Source: Bacillota bacterium (GTDB lineage: Bacteria; Bacillota; Bacilli; Bacillales; Cytobacillaceae). From it: DNA of 64,000 nt. This document shows positions 39,852 to 48,409 of this stretch, in pieces; position 1 is the first letter of the stretch, and each line of letters begins with the position of its first letter. The stretch lies in contig JAUZPL010000017.1 of assembly GCA_030705955.1 (NCBI GenBank), positions 1-64,000 of the forward strand. Reading direction: 5' to 3'. The translations under genes were made by a program, and so were the position numbers. The notes beneath the pieces were generated by a model that was given only the letters and a program-made list of their open reading frames with translations, searched no databases and was not told the DNA's origin.

Positions 39852-41564
39852 CTAAATATGAAATTTTTCAAAGGATTTTTTTAATGCTTCGGACATATCT
39901 GCTAATTCACTAGAAGAGGCGAGCAGTTCCTGCATGACAGCATTTTGCTGTTCTGTAGTTGCTGCGACCTTTTCAACGCTTTCAGCAGATTGCGTAGTTA
40001 TATGGGTTATTTCATCAGCACAGCGAAGCATGGTTTCCATACTTTCATTTGCCTCACTAATGGAATTACGTACAGCTTCATTTTGCTCTTTCACAGCTGT
40101 TGTTGAATTAAGTATCTCATTAAATATTGCTCCGACATTTTTGACTATTTCTCCACCCTCTGTAACAGCCAAAGAACTCTCCTTCATGACCTTACTGGCA
40201 TTGGTGGTCTCTTTTGAAATATACTCGAGAATACTGCGGATATTTCCCGCAGCTGCAGCAGACTGCTCTGCAAGCTTTCTAACCTCCCCAGCAACAACTC
40301 CAAAACCTCGCCCATGTTCACCTGCTCTTGCAGCTTCAATTGAAGCGTTTAATGCAAGGAGATTCGTCTCTTCCGAAATAGCTGTAATCAAGGCAACAAT
40401 TTGATTTATTTGGCTGGATTTATCATTTAAAGTTTTGATTGCTGTAGAGAGATTGATTGTTTTTTGACTGATTGTTTCCATTTGGCGTGTAACATTTTTA
40501 ACAAAATGAGTACCTTGAATCACTTTATCAGCAGTATTGCTGGCTAAATCAACGGCTTCCTCAATTTTGTGAGTGATCTCCGTTAAACCATTAGAAACTT
40601 CCTTTACAACGGACTGTGTTTCGTTAGCACTGCCAAGCTGATGGTCAGATCCTGAAGCAACTTCCATTATAGAAAGGGTAATATGGTCATTTGCTGCTGT
40701 AGAAGATTCGGCATTAGCCCTTAAATTCAACGAAAGTTGGTTGACTTGTTCAGAGCTATGCATAATTTGTTGGATGGATTGCTGTAAGCTGTCAGCCAGT
40801 TCGTTCATGGCAACTGCAATTTCACCAATCTCGTCCTTACCCCTATAGTCCATTCTATCAGCCTGAAGGTTGCCTTTTGCGAGTTCCTTACAGAGAAAGA
40901 CAGCCTTTTTTAACTTGCTGCTAATATTTTTGCTGACAAGGAAGATTAAGCATGCTGATATAATAAAAGCGACGATAATAGTAATAAGCATAACGATTAA
41001 TATAGAGGAGGAAATGGCATTCATTTTATTTGTCAGGGTTGTCCGTTCCTTCGAGAGCATGTCTTTTAATTCATTTAGTTTTTCTACATTGAAATTTCTT
41101 AATAAGGCAGCCCTATTTTCAACTGAGACCTGCTGAACGACATCAATTTGATCACCGTTATTTTGATATTGTTGAACAGCAGGGACTACACTCGTATAGA
41201 ATTGGTTATCCATTTGGGAATTTGCCATCATGATTGCATTAAACAATTTTCGCTCTTCATCTGTTGCAAACTGGTTTTTAACCTTATTTGCAGAAGCTAA
41301 AAATTTATCGGACTGTAATTTGTATTCTTTTGTCCCATTTTCCGCGGGATTCGTAATATAATCAGTCAATGCAATATATTTTTCTTTAAAAGTTGAGGAC
41401 ATTTCCATGATTTCCAGTGATTCTGAGTCTTTTTTCTGAACGTCTTTCGATACATTCATCGAGCCTTTTACAGTGAATGCAATATAAATAAAAGCAAGAA
41501 GAAATAAAAAAAGAGTAACTGCGAAAACGGTTGCATATTTTTGTCCGATTGATAGCTTATTCAT
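39852..41564 (-). CDS. methyl-accepting chemotaxis protein
   Basis: A transmembrane chemoreceptor of 570 residues. It has a first membrane segment (about 12-32), an extracytoplasmic four-helix-bundle sensor of about 150 residues (4HB_MCP-like), a second membrane segment (about 188-212), a HAMP domain ([23 protein letters not shown]... [18 protein letters not shown]), and the cytoplasmic signalling domain with the hairpin tip [38 protein letters not shown]. The ligand is unknown. ATG 41564 follows AAAGGGGC on the reverse strand. No other chemotaxis gene lies nearby; neighbours are a diguanylate cyclase and type IV pilus genes. Confidence 0.95.
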   Translation of the reverse strand: MNKLSIGQKYATVFAVTLFLFLLAFIYIAFTVKGSMNVSKDVQKKDSESLEIMEMSSTFKEKYIALTDYITNPAENGTKEYKLQSDKFLASANKVKNQFATDEERKLFNAIMMANSQMDNQFYTSVVPAVQQYQNNGDQIDVVQQVSVENRAALLRNFNVEKLNELKDMLSKERTTLTNKMNAISSSILIVMLITIIVAFIISACLIFLVSKNISSKLKKAVFLCKELAKGNLQADRMDYRGKDEIGEIAVAMNELADSLQQSIQQIMHSSEQVNQLSLNLRANAESSTAANDHITLSIMEVASGSDHQLGSANETQSVVKEVSNGLTEITHKIEEAVDLASNTADKVIQGTHFVKNVTRQMETISQKTINLSTAIKTLNDKSSQINQIVALITAISEETNLLALNASIEAARAGEHGRGFGVVAGEVRKLAEQSAAAAGNIRSILEYISKETTNASKVMKESSLAVTEGGEIVKNVGAIFNEILNSTTAVKEQNEAVRNSISEANESMETMLRCADEITHITTQSAESVEKVAATTEQQNAVMQELLASSSELADMSEALKKSFEKFHI

Positions 41565-41587
41565 CTCAAATGCCCCTTTACAGTTGT

Positions 41588-41601
41588 TGTAAACGTTTGC
41601 T
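41588..41601. promoter_or_regulatory. cre-like palindrome upstream of the chemoreceptor gene
   Basis: TGTAAACGTTTGCT agrees with the CcpA box TGWAANCGNTNWCA at 12 of 14 positions. It lies 24-37 bp before the start codon of the reverse-strand chemoreceptor, where CcpA binding would repress. A candidate only. Confidence 0.4.
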
Positions 41602-41694
41602 CCATTACATATATAATAATGGAAATGTTGGAAAATTAAAATAATAGTTTTGAAAATAACTAGTAAAAAATATCTATATTAATTTGTGAACAAA

Positions 41695-41729
41695 AATGGT
41701 GTCTCCATATACATGGGGATACCATTATT
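41695..41729 (-). terminator. second terminator-like hairpin after the minor pilin operon
   Basis: Read on the reverse strand, AATGGTATCCCCAT and ATGGAGACACCATT pair with few mismatches and run into TTTTTG. It lies between the pilin operon and the chemoreceptor gene. Confidence 0.65.
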
Positions 41730-41795
41730 ACTTATCTAATGTTGGTACGATAAGAGCAGGGCGAAATCAGATGGTAGGGGTTGAGAAGTAAAATA

Positions 41796-41822
41796 AAAAG
41801 CCGTTTAGAAACAGCTTTTTAA
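41796..41822 (-). terminator. minor pilin operon terminator
   Basis: On the reverse strand AAAAAGC-GTTT and AAAC-GCTTTTT pair, followed by ATTTTA. The stem begins at the stop codon of the last pilin gene. Confidence 0.75.
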
Positions 41823-42736
41823 TATTGAACGTTTATTCCACTATCAGGGTTTAATTGCCATGTGGTGATGGAACTAGAGCAAATATTTGTAAAATAATTA
41901 GTGTAATTCGTATAATTTACTAACATATGAGTTGCACTGTCTACTTTATAAATGTTCCCTTTAATACAAATACTTGTATTTTGTTTTATTGGAGGGTTTA
42001 TAAAAATTGCATCCCCATCTACCTCAATATACCCAGGAGTTCCATTCATGATTAAGTAATTGAAGTAGGCATTACCTTTTACTAGGACGGAGGAATTCCC
42101 ATTCATGGTTAAAGATCCAAAATAGGCATCGCTGTTAACTGTAAGCTTGACTTTCCCATTGGAAGTAAAAGACTTGAAATAGGTGGATGTACTACAGAGA
42201 AAATTACGATTCCCGTTTATTGAAACATCTCCAGCTTGGGTTGAAAATGAACTTGTACTCGGGAGTGTTTGTCCAACTCTACTACTACCAGAACTACCGG
42301 AAATAGTAAAAGTCCCTTTTAGTGTTACAGAATCATTTGCTGTGATTCCTTTGCTTGAAAAAGTTAGGGTTACTTTCGTTGGATCCGTACAAGTGATGCT
42401 TGGAGCAATAATCTGGTAGCTGTTTGTTCCATCAACAGATTTTATACTGGTTTGACTAGATAATTTTTGATTGCTTAGATTTGTTAATTCTGTACAGAAA
42501 TTTGTGCTGTTTTTTTGCGCATTACTTGTAGCTTGGGGGATAAGGCTGTTTACTTCTGTTTGGTAATAGGTAACCCCCATTTCAGCAAGATCTGTTGCGT
42601 TGTTATGTTCATCCGTCTTATTAAATTGAAGACGAGTGGAAAGTGCCATTGTACTTAATGACATTGCGAAAATAAAAATGACCGTGATGGTTATCAGAAC
42701 GAGGATTAGTGTGTACCCTTTTTGGTTTGTTTTAAT
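41819..42736 (-). CDS. PilX-like type IV pilus minor pilin, probable ATT start
   Basis: The ATG-initiated frame (from 42664) lacks a leader, but reading upstream in frame gives IKTNQKGYTLILVLITITVIFIF, a short basic leader, a prepilin cleavage site after KG, and a hydrophobic helix, as in PilX-type minor pilins. No ATG, GTG or TTG exists there. The codon at 42736-42734 is ATT, placed just after a GGGGGGAAG Shine-Dalgarno and 12 nt from the previous gene's TAG. I therefore call an ATT start, giving about 305 residues. The C-terminal half repeats G-N-A-Y-F-like strands (KGNAYFNYLIMNG, DGDAIFINPP) resembling a beta-helix. It is the last gene of a three-pilin operon. Confidence 0.7.
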   Translation of the reverse strand: MKTNQKGYTLILVLITITVIFIFAMSLSTMALSTRLQFNKTDEHNNATDLAEMGVTYYQTEVNSLIPQATSNAQKNSTNFCTELTNLSNQKLSSQTSIKSVDGTNSYQIIAPSITCTDPTKVTLTFSSKGITANDSVTLKGTFTISGSSGSSRVGQTLPSTSSFSTQAGDVSINGNRNFLCSTSTYFKSFTSNGKVKLTVNSDAYFGSLTMNGNSSVLVKGNAYFNYLIMNGTPGYIEVDGDAIFINPPIKQNTSICIKGNIYKVDSATHMLVNYTNYTNYFTNICSSSITTWQLNPDSGINVQY

Positions 42737-42748
42737 ATCTCTTCCCCC

Positions 42749-43177
42749 CTAATACCGACTAATAATGGTGTCCGTCTCAAAGGATTGCCCTTGTCGATTT
42801 GTTAGTTTTACATAAATGCTTATTGGTTTCTTTCCATTAATGGTTACCTCTCCTGAAAAGGCATCATAATTTGGATAGCCAATTTTAAGTATAATAGCTA
42901 AATCATCACTCTCTAATTTGTTATTTGCTAAAGTGGTTCCTATAAAAGCTGTATTAGTGGTCGGGTCATATGAGAGTTTATAAACATCATTTTTTAAGTG
43001 ATAATTTTTAATTGTAGAAATAATATAATTTGCTTGTTGTTCAAGATTGTTTTGATCTTCTATTTTGGAATAGTTCTTGTTTATATTAATGAGAACACCA
43101 TAAATTAAAGTGGATACAATAAAAAGAATGGTGAGAGTGGTCAATAATTCTATTAATGTCAGTCCTTTTTGATGCAT
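42749..43177 (-). CDS. type IV pilin-like minor prepilin
   Basis: A 142-residue prepilin with a very short leader MHQKG followed by LTLIELLTTLTILFIVSTLIYGV: cleavage after Gly5, Glu at mature position 5, then a long hydrophobic helix. The remainder is a small globular domain with no recognised motif. It resembles GspJ/PilW-type minor pilins in position only. It sits 6 bp after the preceding pilin gene in the reverse-strand operon; its product would be processed by PilD encoded at 50157. Confidence 0.85.
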   Translation of the reverse strand: MHQKGLTLIELLTTLTILFIVSTLIYGVLININKNYSKIEDQNNLEQQANYIISTIKNYHLKNDVYKLSYDPTTNTAFIGTTLANNKLESDDLAIILKIGYPNYDAFSGEVTINGKKPISIYVKLTNRQGQSFETDTIISRY

Positions 43178-43183
43178 GGGTAT

Positions 43184-43624
43184 TCACCTTCGAATATAAG
43201 TATAGCTTACTGATTTGTTATTTGAGTCAGATGAATCTTGAACCGTCACCTTAAATAAAATTAAATTATCTGTTTTATCATTAGAAATATCCGCAATTAT
43301 ATTGAAATTTGTGTTTAAAGATTGGTTTAGAAGGTCCTCAATATTTGCTGTGCTATATAAATGATAAACTCCAGTTAATACGTTTCCATCAGTATCGGTA
43401 ATTCCTGCTGCATAAAGATCCTGCTTCGAAACAGTATTATCTACTAATTTAATCACCTTTTGCGCTGTTTGAATGGTTCCTAGTTTTTGCTCATTCTTAT
43501 TTGAAAAAAAGGCAGATTGTGTGAAAAAGCCCATAAAAGAGGTAAGAACAATGAAAAGTAAAATAATCGAAACCAAAACTTCGATTAAAGTGAAACCGTG
43601 TTGACATCTATTTTCTTGGTCCAA
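43184..43624 (-). CDS. type IV pilin-like minor prepilin (PilV/GspI-like)
   Basis: A 146-residue prepilin with leader MDQENRCQHG and mature N terminus FTLIEVLVSIILLFIVLTSFMGFF. Glu5 and the FTLIEVLVS form are typical of PilV/GspI-type minor pilins. The start is TTG at 43624, with AAGGGG about 9 nt upstream on the reverse strand. It is the first gene of the three-pilin operon, transcribed divergently from the main pilus operon. Confidence 0.87.
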   Translation of the reverse strand: MDQENRCQHGFTLIEVLVSIILLFIVLTSFMGFFTQSAFFSNKNEQKLGTIQTAQKVIKLVDNTVSKQDLYAAGITDTDGNVLTGVYHLYSTANIEDLLNQSLNTNFNIIADISNDKTDNLILFKVTVQDSSDSNNKSVSYTYIRR

Positions 43625-43659
43625 TTCTATTTTCCCCTTCTTTTAAAATACTATTGATT

Positions 43660-43665
43660 ATTATA
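43660..43665 (-). promoter_or_regulatory. candidate -10 of the minor pilin operon
   Basis: A reverse-strand TATAAT lies about 36 bp before the first pilin start. The -35 is not clear. Confidence 0.4.
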
Positions 43666-43713
43666 CAATATTTAGAAGAAAGAAATGTTTAAATTAACAT
43701 ATAATAAGAGAAT

Positions 43714-43743
43714 TTGACAAAGTTTTTAACTGTTTAATATAAT
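43714..43743 (+). promoter_or_regulatory. sigma-A promoter for the main pilus operon
   Basis: TTGACA (43714-43719), 18-bp spacer, TATAAT (43738-43743), 26 bp before the start of the first operon gene. Both hexamers are exact. Confidence 0.88.
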
Positions 43744-43769
43744 GGAAAAATAAGGGAGTAGGCGAATTC

Positions 43770-44363
43770 ATGAACACCATTCTTTTTGCGTTAGGGACGA
43801 TGCTAATTGTTTTGATTACAATTTTTTTCCTACCGCTAGGATTTACGAAAAAAGGGAAAATAATAGTTGTATTGATTAGCTTTTTCTTGGCTGTCCTTGG
43901 TATTGCATCTACTGCTTCTTTTCCACTATGGAAAAGCGTTTTAATACTTTTTGCACTCCTTTTTTTTATTGCCTATTTTTTGGATGCAAAGGGAAAATCA
44001 TTTCTTTATCTTATGAGAGAAAATGAAGTTCAGAAGGAAAGAATACTTGCTATGGAAGAACAAGAGTTTACTGTTGATAGAGAAGCATTTTTCGAAACAT
44101 TCAAGCTATCAAATAATGAAATTGCTATTACTGAGCATGAAAATGTGAATATAGAATTTTTGTACACGCAATCAGAACCTGAGATTTTAAAATCTGAAAT
44201 AATGGAGAACATTCCAGTAATATCAGAAGATGATACTACATTCCTTTTAAATCGCAGTATTGAGACGAAGGAAGAAAAAGATATAGAAGTTGGTGAAGAT
44301 GATTTTAGTTATTTATCGGAAATTGAAGGTTTATTAAACGACATGGATGAAGGATCAACATGA
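43770..44363 (+). CDS. unknown membrane protein with acidic cytoplasmic tail, first in pilus operon
   Basis: A 197-residue protein I do not recognise. Three hydrophobic segments fill the N-terminal third (about 4-22, 29-48, 52-70), followed by a strongly acidic, predicted soluble region (GLu/Asp-rich, about 80-197, ending in EIEGLLNDMDEGST). It has no pilin leader and no enzyme motif. GGGAG lies upstream of ATG 43770. It is driven by a consensus promoter and followed 18 bp later by the VanW-domain gene and then pilB, so a role in pilus assembly or its control is likely but inferred only from context. Confidence 0.75.
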   Translation: MNTILFALGTMLIVLITIFFLPLGFTKKGKIIVVLISFFLAVLGIASTASFPLWKSVLILFALLFFIAYFLDAKGKSFLYLMRENEVQKERILAMEEQEFTVDREAFFETFKLSNNEIAITEHENVNIEFLYTQSEPEILKSEIMENIPVISEDDTTFLLNRSIETKEEKDIEVGEDDFSYLSEIEGLLNDMDEGST

Positions 44364-44381
44364 TCAAGGAGGCGAAAAAAT

Positions 44382-45668
44382 GTGAGGAAAAATAGTCAAT
44401 TGATGAAACTATTCATCGTACTTCTTATCTGCACAGCCTTTATTTTCAGCAGTTCACATTTTGGTGCCTATGCTTTTGAAAAGTCGCAAAAAAGTAGTGG
44501 GAAATATATAAAAGGTACATCGATTGGTTCGCTATTAATTGAAGGAAAATCACAATTTGAGGCATCAGAGTTTTTGCAAAAAAAATATGCGGACTGGATA
44601 AAAAACACAACTATTTTTTTTCAATATGGCGATAATCGCACACCAATAGATTTAAAATTATTTCATCTCGATCAAGTTAAGACGATTGATATGATTAAAA
44701 ATGGGCAAAAGACGCCAGTTTCTATTGATATTGATTCAAATAAAATGGCACAGCAAATTTCGCTATTGTTTCCTCAAATAAGCTCAAAAGATTTTGCTAT
44801 TGATAAATTATCGAAGAAAATGATTGAAATGGCTTCGTCTTTGCGATCTGGTAATTATACTCTCAATTTATTTGATGAATATTTAAAAACGGAAACGAAT
44901 GGTATAGTGTCTAAAACAACGATGAAAATAGCAGGTGATTCGCAAGAATTGCAATTGTTCCTTACTTCTAATTCAAAAATAGAAATACCTGCACAATCAA
45001 ATTTTTCATTACTAGACTTTTTGAAAAATCAAAAATTAGAAGGTATAAGTCCTGAGACTTTAAGTTTTATTGCAACAGCGATTTATAACGTGGTTTTACC
45101 CACCAATTTTTCGATTAATGAACGGGATATCGGTAATACATTACCACCATATGCAGACCTTGGATTTGAAGCAAAACTAGATCCAAAACAAAATCTTGAT
45201 CTTGCTTTTTATAATCCAAACAAAGGAAACTATTTTCTTGAACTAAATGCTGATAAGAATAACTTAATGGTTTCTCTAACAGGGGGGGAATTTCCTTATA
45301 CATATAAAATGACTGCAACAGGTATCGCCCATTTTGCACCAAAGAAAATCATTCAATATAGCCCAATCCTTTCACCTGGACAAATTAAAGTGACAACCGT
45401 AGGAGTATTTGGACACTATGTTAAAGTATACAAGGATGAATACCTTGGGGATGCGAAAATGAACCAGGAATTGGTTTCAGAGGACTATTATTCCCCTGTT
45501 CCAACAGTGGAAATACATCCTCTCAATTCAACAAGCAGTGAAAGTATTACCACAACTTCTACACTACAAACCCAACAGGAAACGCAATCGAGTAATATTG
45601 TACAAAGTTCGCCTACCTCCTCCACTCAGTCGGATACTACTAATGAATCTGGAACAAATGGAAACTAA
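44382..45668 (+). CDS. VanW-family exported protein in the pilus operon
   Basis: A 428-residue protein with a signal peptide or N-terminal anchor (about 8-30), an N-terminal domain, a VanW-like domain at about 205-330 (IPAQSNFSLLDFL... FIATAIYNVVLPTNFSINERDIGNTLPPYADLGFEAKL... NYFLELNADKNNLMVSLTG), and a Ser/Thr/Gln-rich tail after about 375. VanW proteins are surface-linked and of unknown biochemical function, often near envelope genes. The start is GTG 44382, 10 nt after GGAGG. It lies between an unknown membrane protein and pilB, 22 bp from the latter, so it probably takes part in passage or anchoring of pili at the wall; that is inference. Confidence 0.78.
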   Translation: MRKNSQLMKLFIVLLICTAFIFSSSHFGAYAFEKSQKSSGKYIKGTSIGSLLIEGKSQFEASEFLQKKYADWIKNTTIFFQYGDNRTPIDLKLFHLDQVKTIDMIKNGQKTPVSIDIDSNKMAQQISLLFPQISSKDFAIDKLSKKMIEMASSLRSGNYTLNLFDEYLKTETNGIVSKTTMKIAGDSQELQLFLTSNSKIEIPAQSNFSLLDFLKNQKLEGISPETLSFIATAIYNVVLPTNFSINERDIGNTLPPYADLGFEAKLDPKQNLDLAFYNPNKGNYFLELNADKNNLMVSLTGGEFPYTYKMTATGIAHFAPKKIIQYSPILSPGQIKVTTVGVFGHYVKVYKDEYLGDAKMNQELVSEDYYSPVPTVEIHPLNSTSSESITTTSTLQTQQETQSSNIVQSSPTSSTQSDTTNESGTNGN

Positions 45669-45690
45669 ATGTTTATAAAGCAGGGATAAA

Positions 45691-47352
45691 ATGAAACAGA
45701 CTCGAAAAAGGCTAGGAGATTTACTTGTAGAAGCAGGTTTGATTTCTGATGAACAGCTTCAAAGCGCTTTAAAAGAAAAAGGTGAAAATCAAAGGCTAGG
45801 TGACGCTTTATTACAACGAGGTTTTATAACCGAACAGCAATTAATTGAAGTGCTTGAGTTCCAGCTTGGCATTCCCCATATCAGTCTTTACCGTTATCCA
45901 TTTGACACAAAGCTTTTTTCTCTTATTTCGAAAGATATGGCGCGGAGGAATTTGATTATTCCCTTAAGAAGAGAAGAAAATAGGCTTTTTGTGGCCATGG
46001 CAGACCCAATGGATTTCTTTGTGATTGATGACCTTAGATTGTCTACAGGTTTTCAAATTGAAACCGCTATTGCCACAAAGGATGATATTTTACGGGCAAT
46101 TAATAAATACTATAACACGGATGAAGGGTTCGAAGATCTTTTAGCCGATCTGCAACAGAATGAACGGCAAAATGAAGATGACGTATCTGATCAAGATTCT
46201 CCAATCGTAAAACTAGTGAATCAAATTTTATCAAATGCTGCTACCCAAAGAGCAAGTGATATCCATATTGATCCACACGAAACAAAGGTGGTTGTTCGTT
46301 ACCGTATTGATGGGATTTTGCGTGTTGAACGTGTTTTGCCTCGCCATATGCAAAGTGTTCTGACGGCCAGAATTAAGATTATGGCGAATTTAGATATTAC
46401 CGAACACCGCATTCCTCAAGATGGACGCATTAAAATCAATCTCGACTTTCACCCGGTTGATCTTCGTGTTTCTACACTTCCAACGATATTTGGTGAAAAG
46501 ATTGTTATGCGGCTTTTGGATATGGGCACAGCATTGAACGATATTAGTAAATTAGGATTCAATTCTCTTAATTTAAAACGATTTTCTGATTTGATTGAAA
46601 AGCCAACCGGAATTGTTCTTATTACTGGGCCAACTGGTTCAGGGAAATCTTCGACCCTCTATGCTGCTCTGAACAAATTGAATAATGAAGAGGTTAATAT
46701 TATTACCATTGAAGATCCTGTTGAATATCAATTGGAAGGTATTAGCCAAATTCAAGTGAACAGCAATATTGGGATGACATTTGCGGCAGGGTTAAGGTCG
46801 ATTTTGCGTCAAGATCCTAATATTATCATGGTTGGGGAAATTCGTGATAAGGAAACGGTGGATGTTGCCATTCGCGCCTCTTTAACAGGGCATTTAGTGT
46901 TAAGTACATTACATACAAATGATTCACTTGGAACGGTTACTCGGCTGCTTGATATGCAAGTAGAACCATTTTTGCTGGCTTCTTCTTTAAGCGGGATTGT
47001 TTCACAGCGTCTAGTAAGAAAGGTTTGCCGGGACTGTGCTGAAACACATGAGCCTTCCATACGCGAAATTGATATTTTTGCAAAAAGAGGTTTGAAGATG
47101 GATAGAATAACTCGTGGTAAAGGATGCTCCTCTTGCAATATGACCGGCTATAAAGGAAGAATTGCTCTACATGAAGTATTAGTCATAAATGATGAAATGA
47201 GACGAGTGATGATGAATGGTGAATCCTTTCAAAAACTGCGTGAACTTGCGATTAAGAGTAAAACGATTTTCTTAATCGATGATGGACTGTTAAAAGTAAA
47301 ACAAGGCTTAACCACAACGGAAGAAGTGCTTAGGGTTGCGATATTGGAGTAG
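45691..47352 (+). CDS. pilB: type IV pilus extension ATPase PilB
   Basis: The hexameric ATPase that powers pilus extension. The 553-residue protein has an N-terminal MshEN-type region with two tandem motifs (RLGDLLVEAG... at 7-30 and RLGDALLQRG... at 35-58); in other PilB/MshE ATPases this domain binds cyclic di-GMP. The secretion ATPase core follows: Walker A GPTGSGKSS at 313-321, Asp box, Walker B region with ILRQDPNIIMVGEIRD, His box, and the zinc tetracysteine motif CRDC ... CSSC from Cys446. A weak AGGGAT site precedes ATG 45691. It is followed by pilT and pilC. Confidence 0.95.
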   Translation: MKQTRKRLGDLLVEAGLISDEQLQSALKEKGENQRLGDALLQRGFITEQQLIEVLEFQLGIPHISLYRYPFDTKLFSLISKDMARRNLIIPLRREENRLFVAMADPMDFFVIDDLRLSTGFQIETAIATKDDILRAINKYYNTDEGFEDLLADLQQNERQNEDDVSDQDSPIVKLVNQILSNAATQRASDIHIDPHETKVVVRYRIDGILRVERVLPRHMQSVLTARIKIMANLDITEHRIPQDGRIKINLDFHPVDLRVSTLPTIFGEKIVMRLLDMGTALNDISKLGFNSLNLKRFSDLIEKPTGIVLITGPTGSGKSSTLYAALNKLNNEEVNIITIEDPVEYQLEGISQIQVNSNIGMTFAAGLRSILRQDPNIIMVGEIRDKETVDVAIRASLTGHLVLSTLHTNDSLGTVTRLLDMQVEPFLLASSLSGIVSQRLVRKVCRDCAETHEPSIREIDIFAKRGLKMDRITRGKGCSSCNMTGYKGRIALHEVLVINDEMRRVMMNGESFQKLRELAIKSKTIFLIDDGLLKVKQGLTTTEEVLRVAILE

Positions 47353-47367
47353 GGGTGTTTTTGATAT

Positions 47368-48408
47368 ATGAAAGATAAAATAGATTTATTATTGCGGACT
47401 GCATTTGAATTAAAGGCTTCTGATATCCATTTATCTGTCGGCGTACCACCGATTATGAGAATAAATGGCGATTTGAAAAAATATGGGAAGGATAAGGTAA
47501 TTCCTCAGGAAACAGAGGAAATAGCTAAGGTTATGATTCCTCCCCATATGTGGGACTTGTTTAAGGAAAAGGGAGAATTGGATTTTTCCTACAGCCTGCC
47601 AGGTGTCTCTCGTTTTCGTGTAAATGCCTTCCATCAACGCACCTGTATTTCGATGGCAATCCGAATTGTCCCAGCTAGAATCCCTTCCATTGAGGAGCTG
47701 GATTTACCGCCAATTTTAACAAAAATTATCGAAAAACCTCATGGACTCATACTTGTTACAGGTCCAACGGGAAGCGGAAAATCAACAACACTGGCCTCTA
47801 TGATTCATTATATGAATCAACATATGAGTAAACATATTATTACACTTGAAGATCCAATTGAATATTTGCACAGCCATGGAAACTCGATTATTGATCAACG
47901 TGAAGTTGGCTTTGACACAAAGAACTTTGCGAATGGTTTGCGTGCTGCCTTAAGGCAGGATCCGGATGTAATTTTAGTTGGCGAGATGCGAGATCTAGAA
48001 ACGATTCAAACAGCGATAACTGCTGCAGAAACAGGGCACTTAGTTTTAGGAACACTGCATACATCAAGTGCACCTGCAACGATTAATCGAATCATTGATG
48101 TTTTTGAACCGGCTCAGCAGCCACAAATTCGAATTCAGCTTGCTTCTGTTTTAGTTGGAATTATTTCGCAACGTTTGTTTCCAACAGTGGATAAAAAGGG
48201 CAGAAAAGTGGCAACGGAAATCATGGTGAATAACTCTGCGATTGCCAACTTAATTCGCAATGAAAAGGTCCATCAGATTTTAAGCATCATGCAAACATCC
48301 CGTGCACAAGGCATGCATACGCTTGAATCTAACATTAAGGAATTAATTGATCGTAGCATTATTCAAAAAGAAATAGCGTTACCATTTTTACAGGAGCCAA
48401 TGATCTAA
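47368..48408 (+). CDS. pilT: type IV pilus retraction ATPase PilT
   Basis: The ATPase that depolymerises pili and gives twitching motility. The 346-residue length is typical for PilT and shorter than PilB. It shows ASDIHLSVGVPPIMRINGDL, Walker A GPTGSGKST at 132-140, DPIEYLH, the LRAALRQDPDVILVGEMRD Walker B region, and the AIRNLIRE-like C-terminal motif as AIANLIRNEKVHQI. No tetracysteine motif is present, as expected. It lies 15 bp after pilB. Its presence implies retractile pili, not only pseudopili. Confidence 0.96.
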   Translation: MKDKIDLLLRTAFELKASDIHLSVGVPPIMRINGDLKKYGKDKVIPQETEEIAKVMIPPHMWDLFKEKGELDFSYSLPGVSRFRVNAFHQRTCISMAIRIVPARIPSIEELDLPPILTKIIEKPHGLILVTGPTGSGKSTTLASMIHYMNQHMSKHIITLEDPIEYLHSHGNSIIDQREVGFDTKNFANGLRAALRQDPDVILVGEMRDLETIQTAITAAETGHLVLGTLHTSSAPATINRIIDVFEPAQQPQIRIQLASVLVGIISQRLFPTVDKKGRKVATEIMVNNSAIANLIRNEKVHQILSIMQTSRAQGMHTLESNIKELIDRSIIQKEIALPFLQEPMI

Positions 48409-48409
48409 A

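Noticed and set aside
42664-42751. Frameshift or pseudogene in the last minor pilin
   Set aside because: The frame continues without interruption through a full prepilin leader; only the start codon is unusual.
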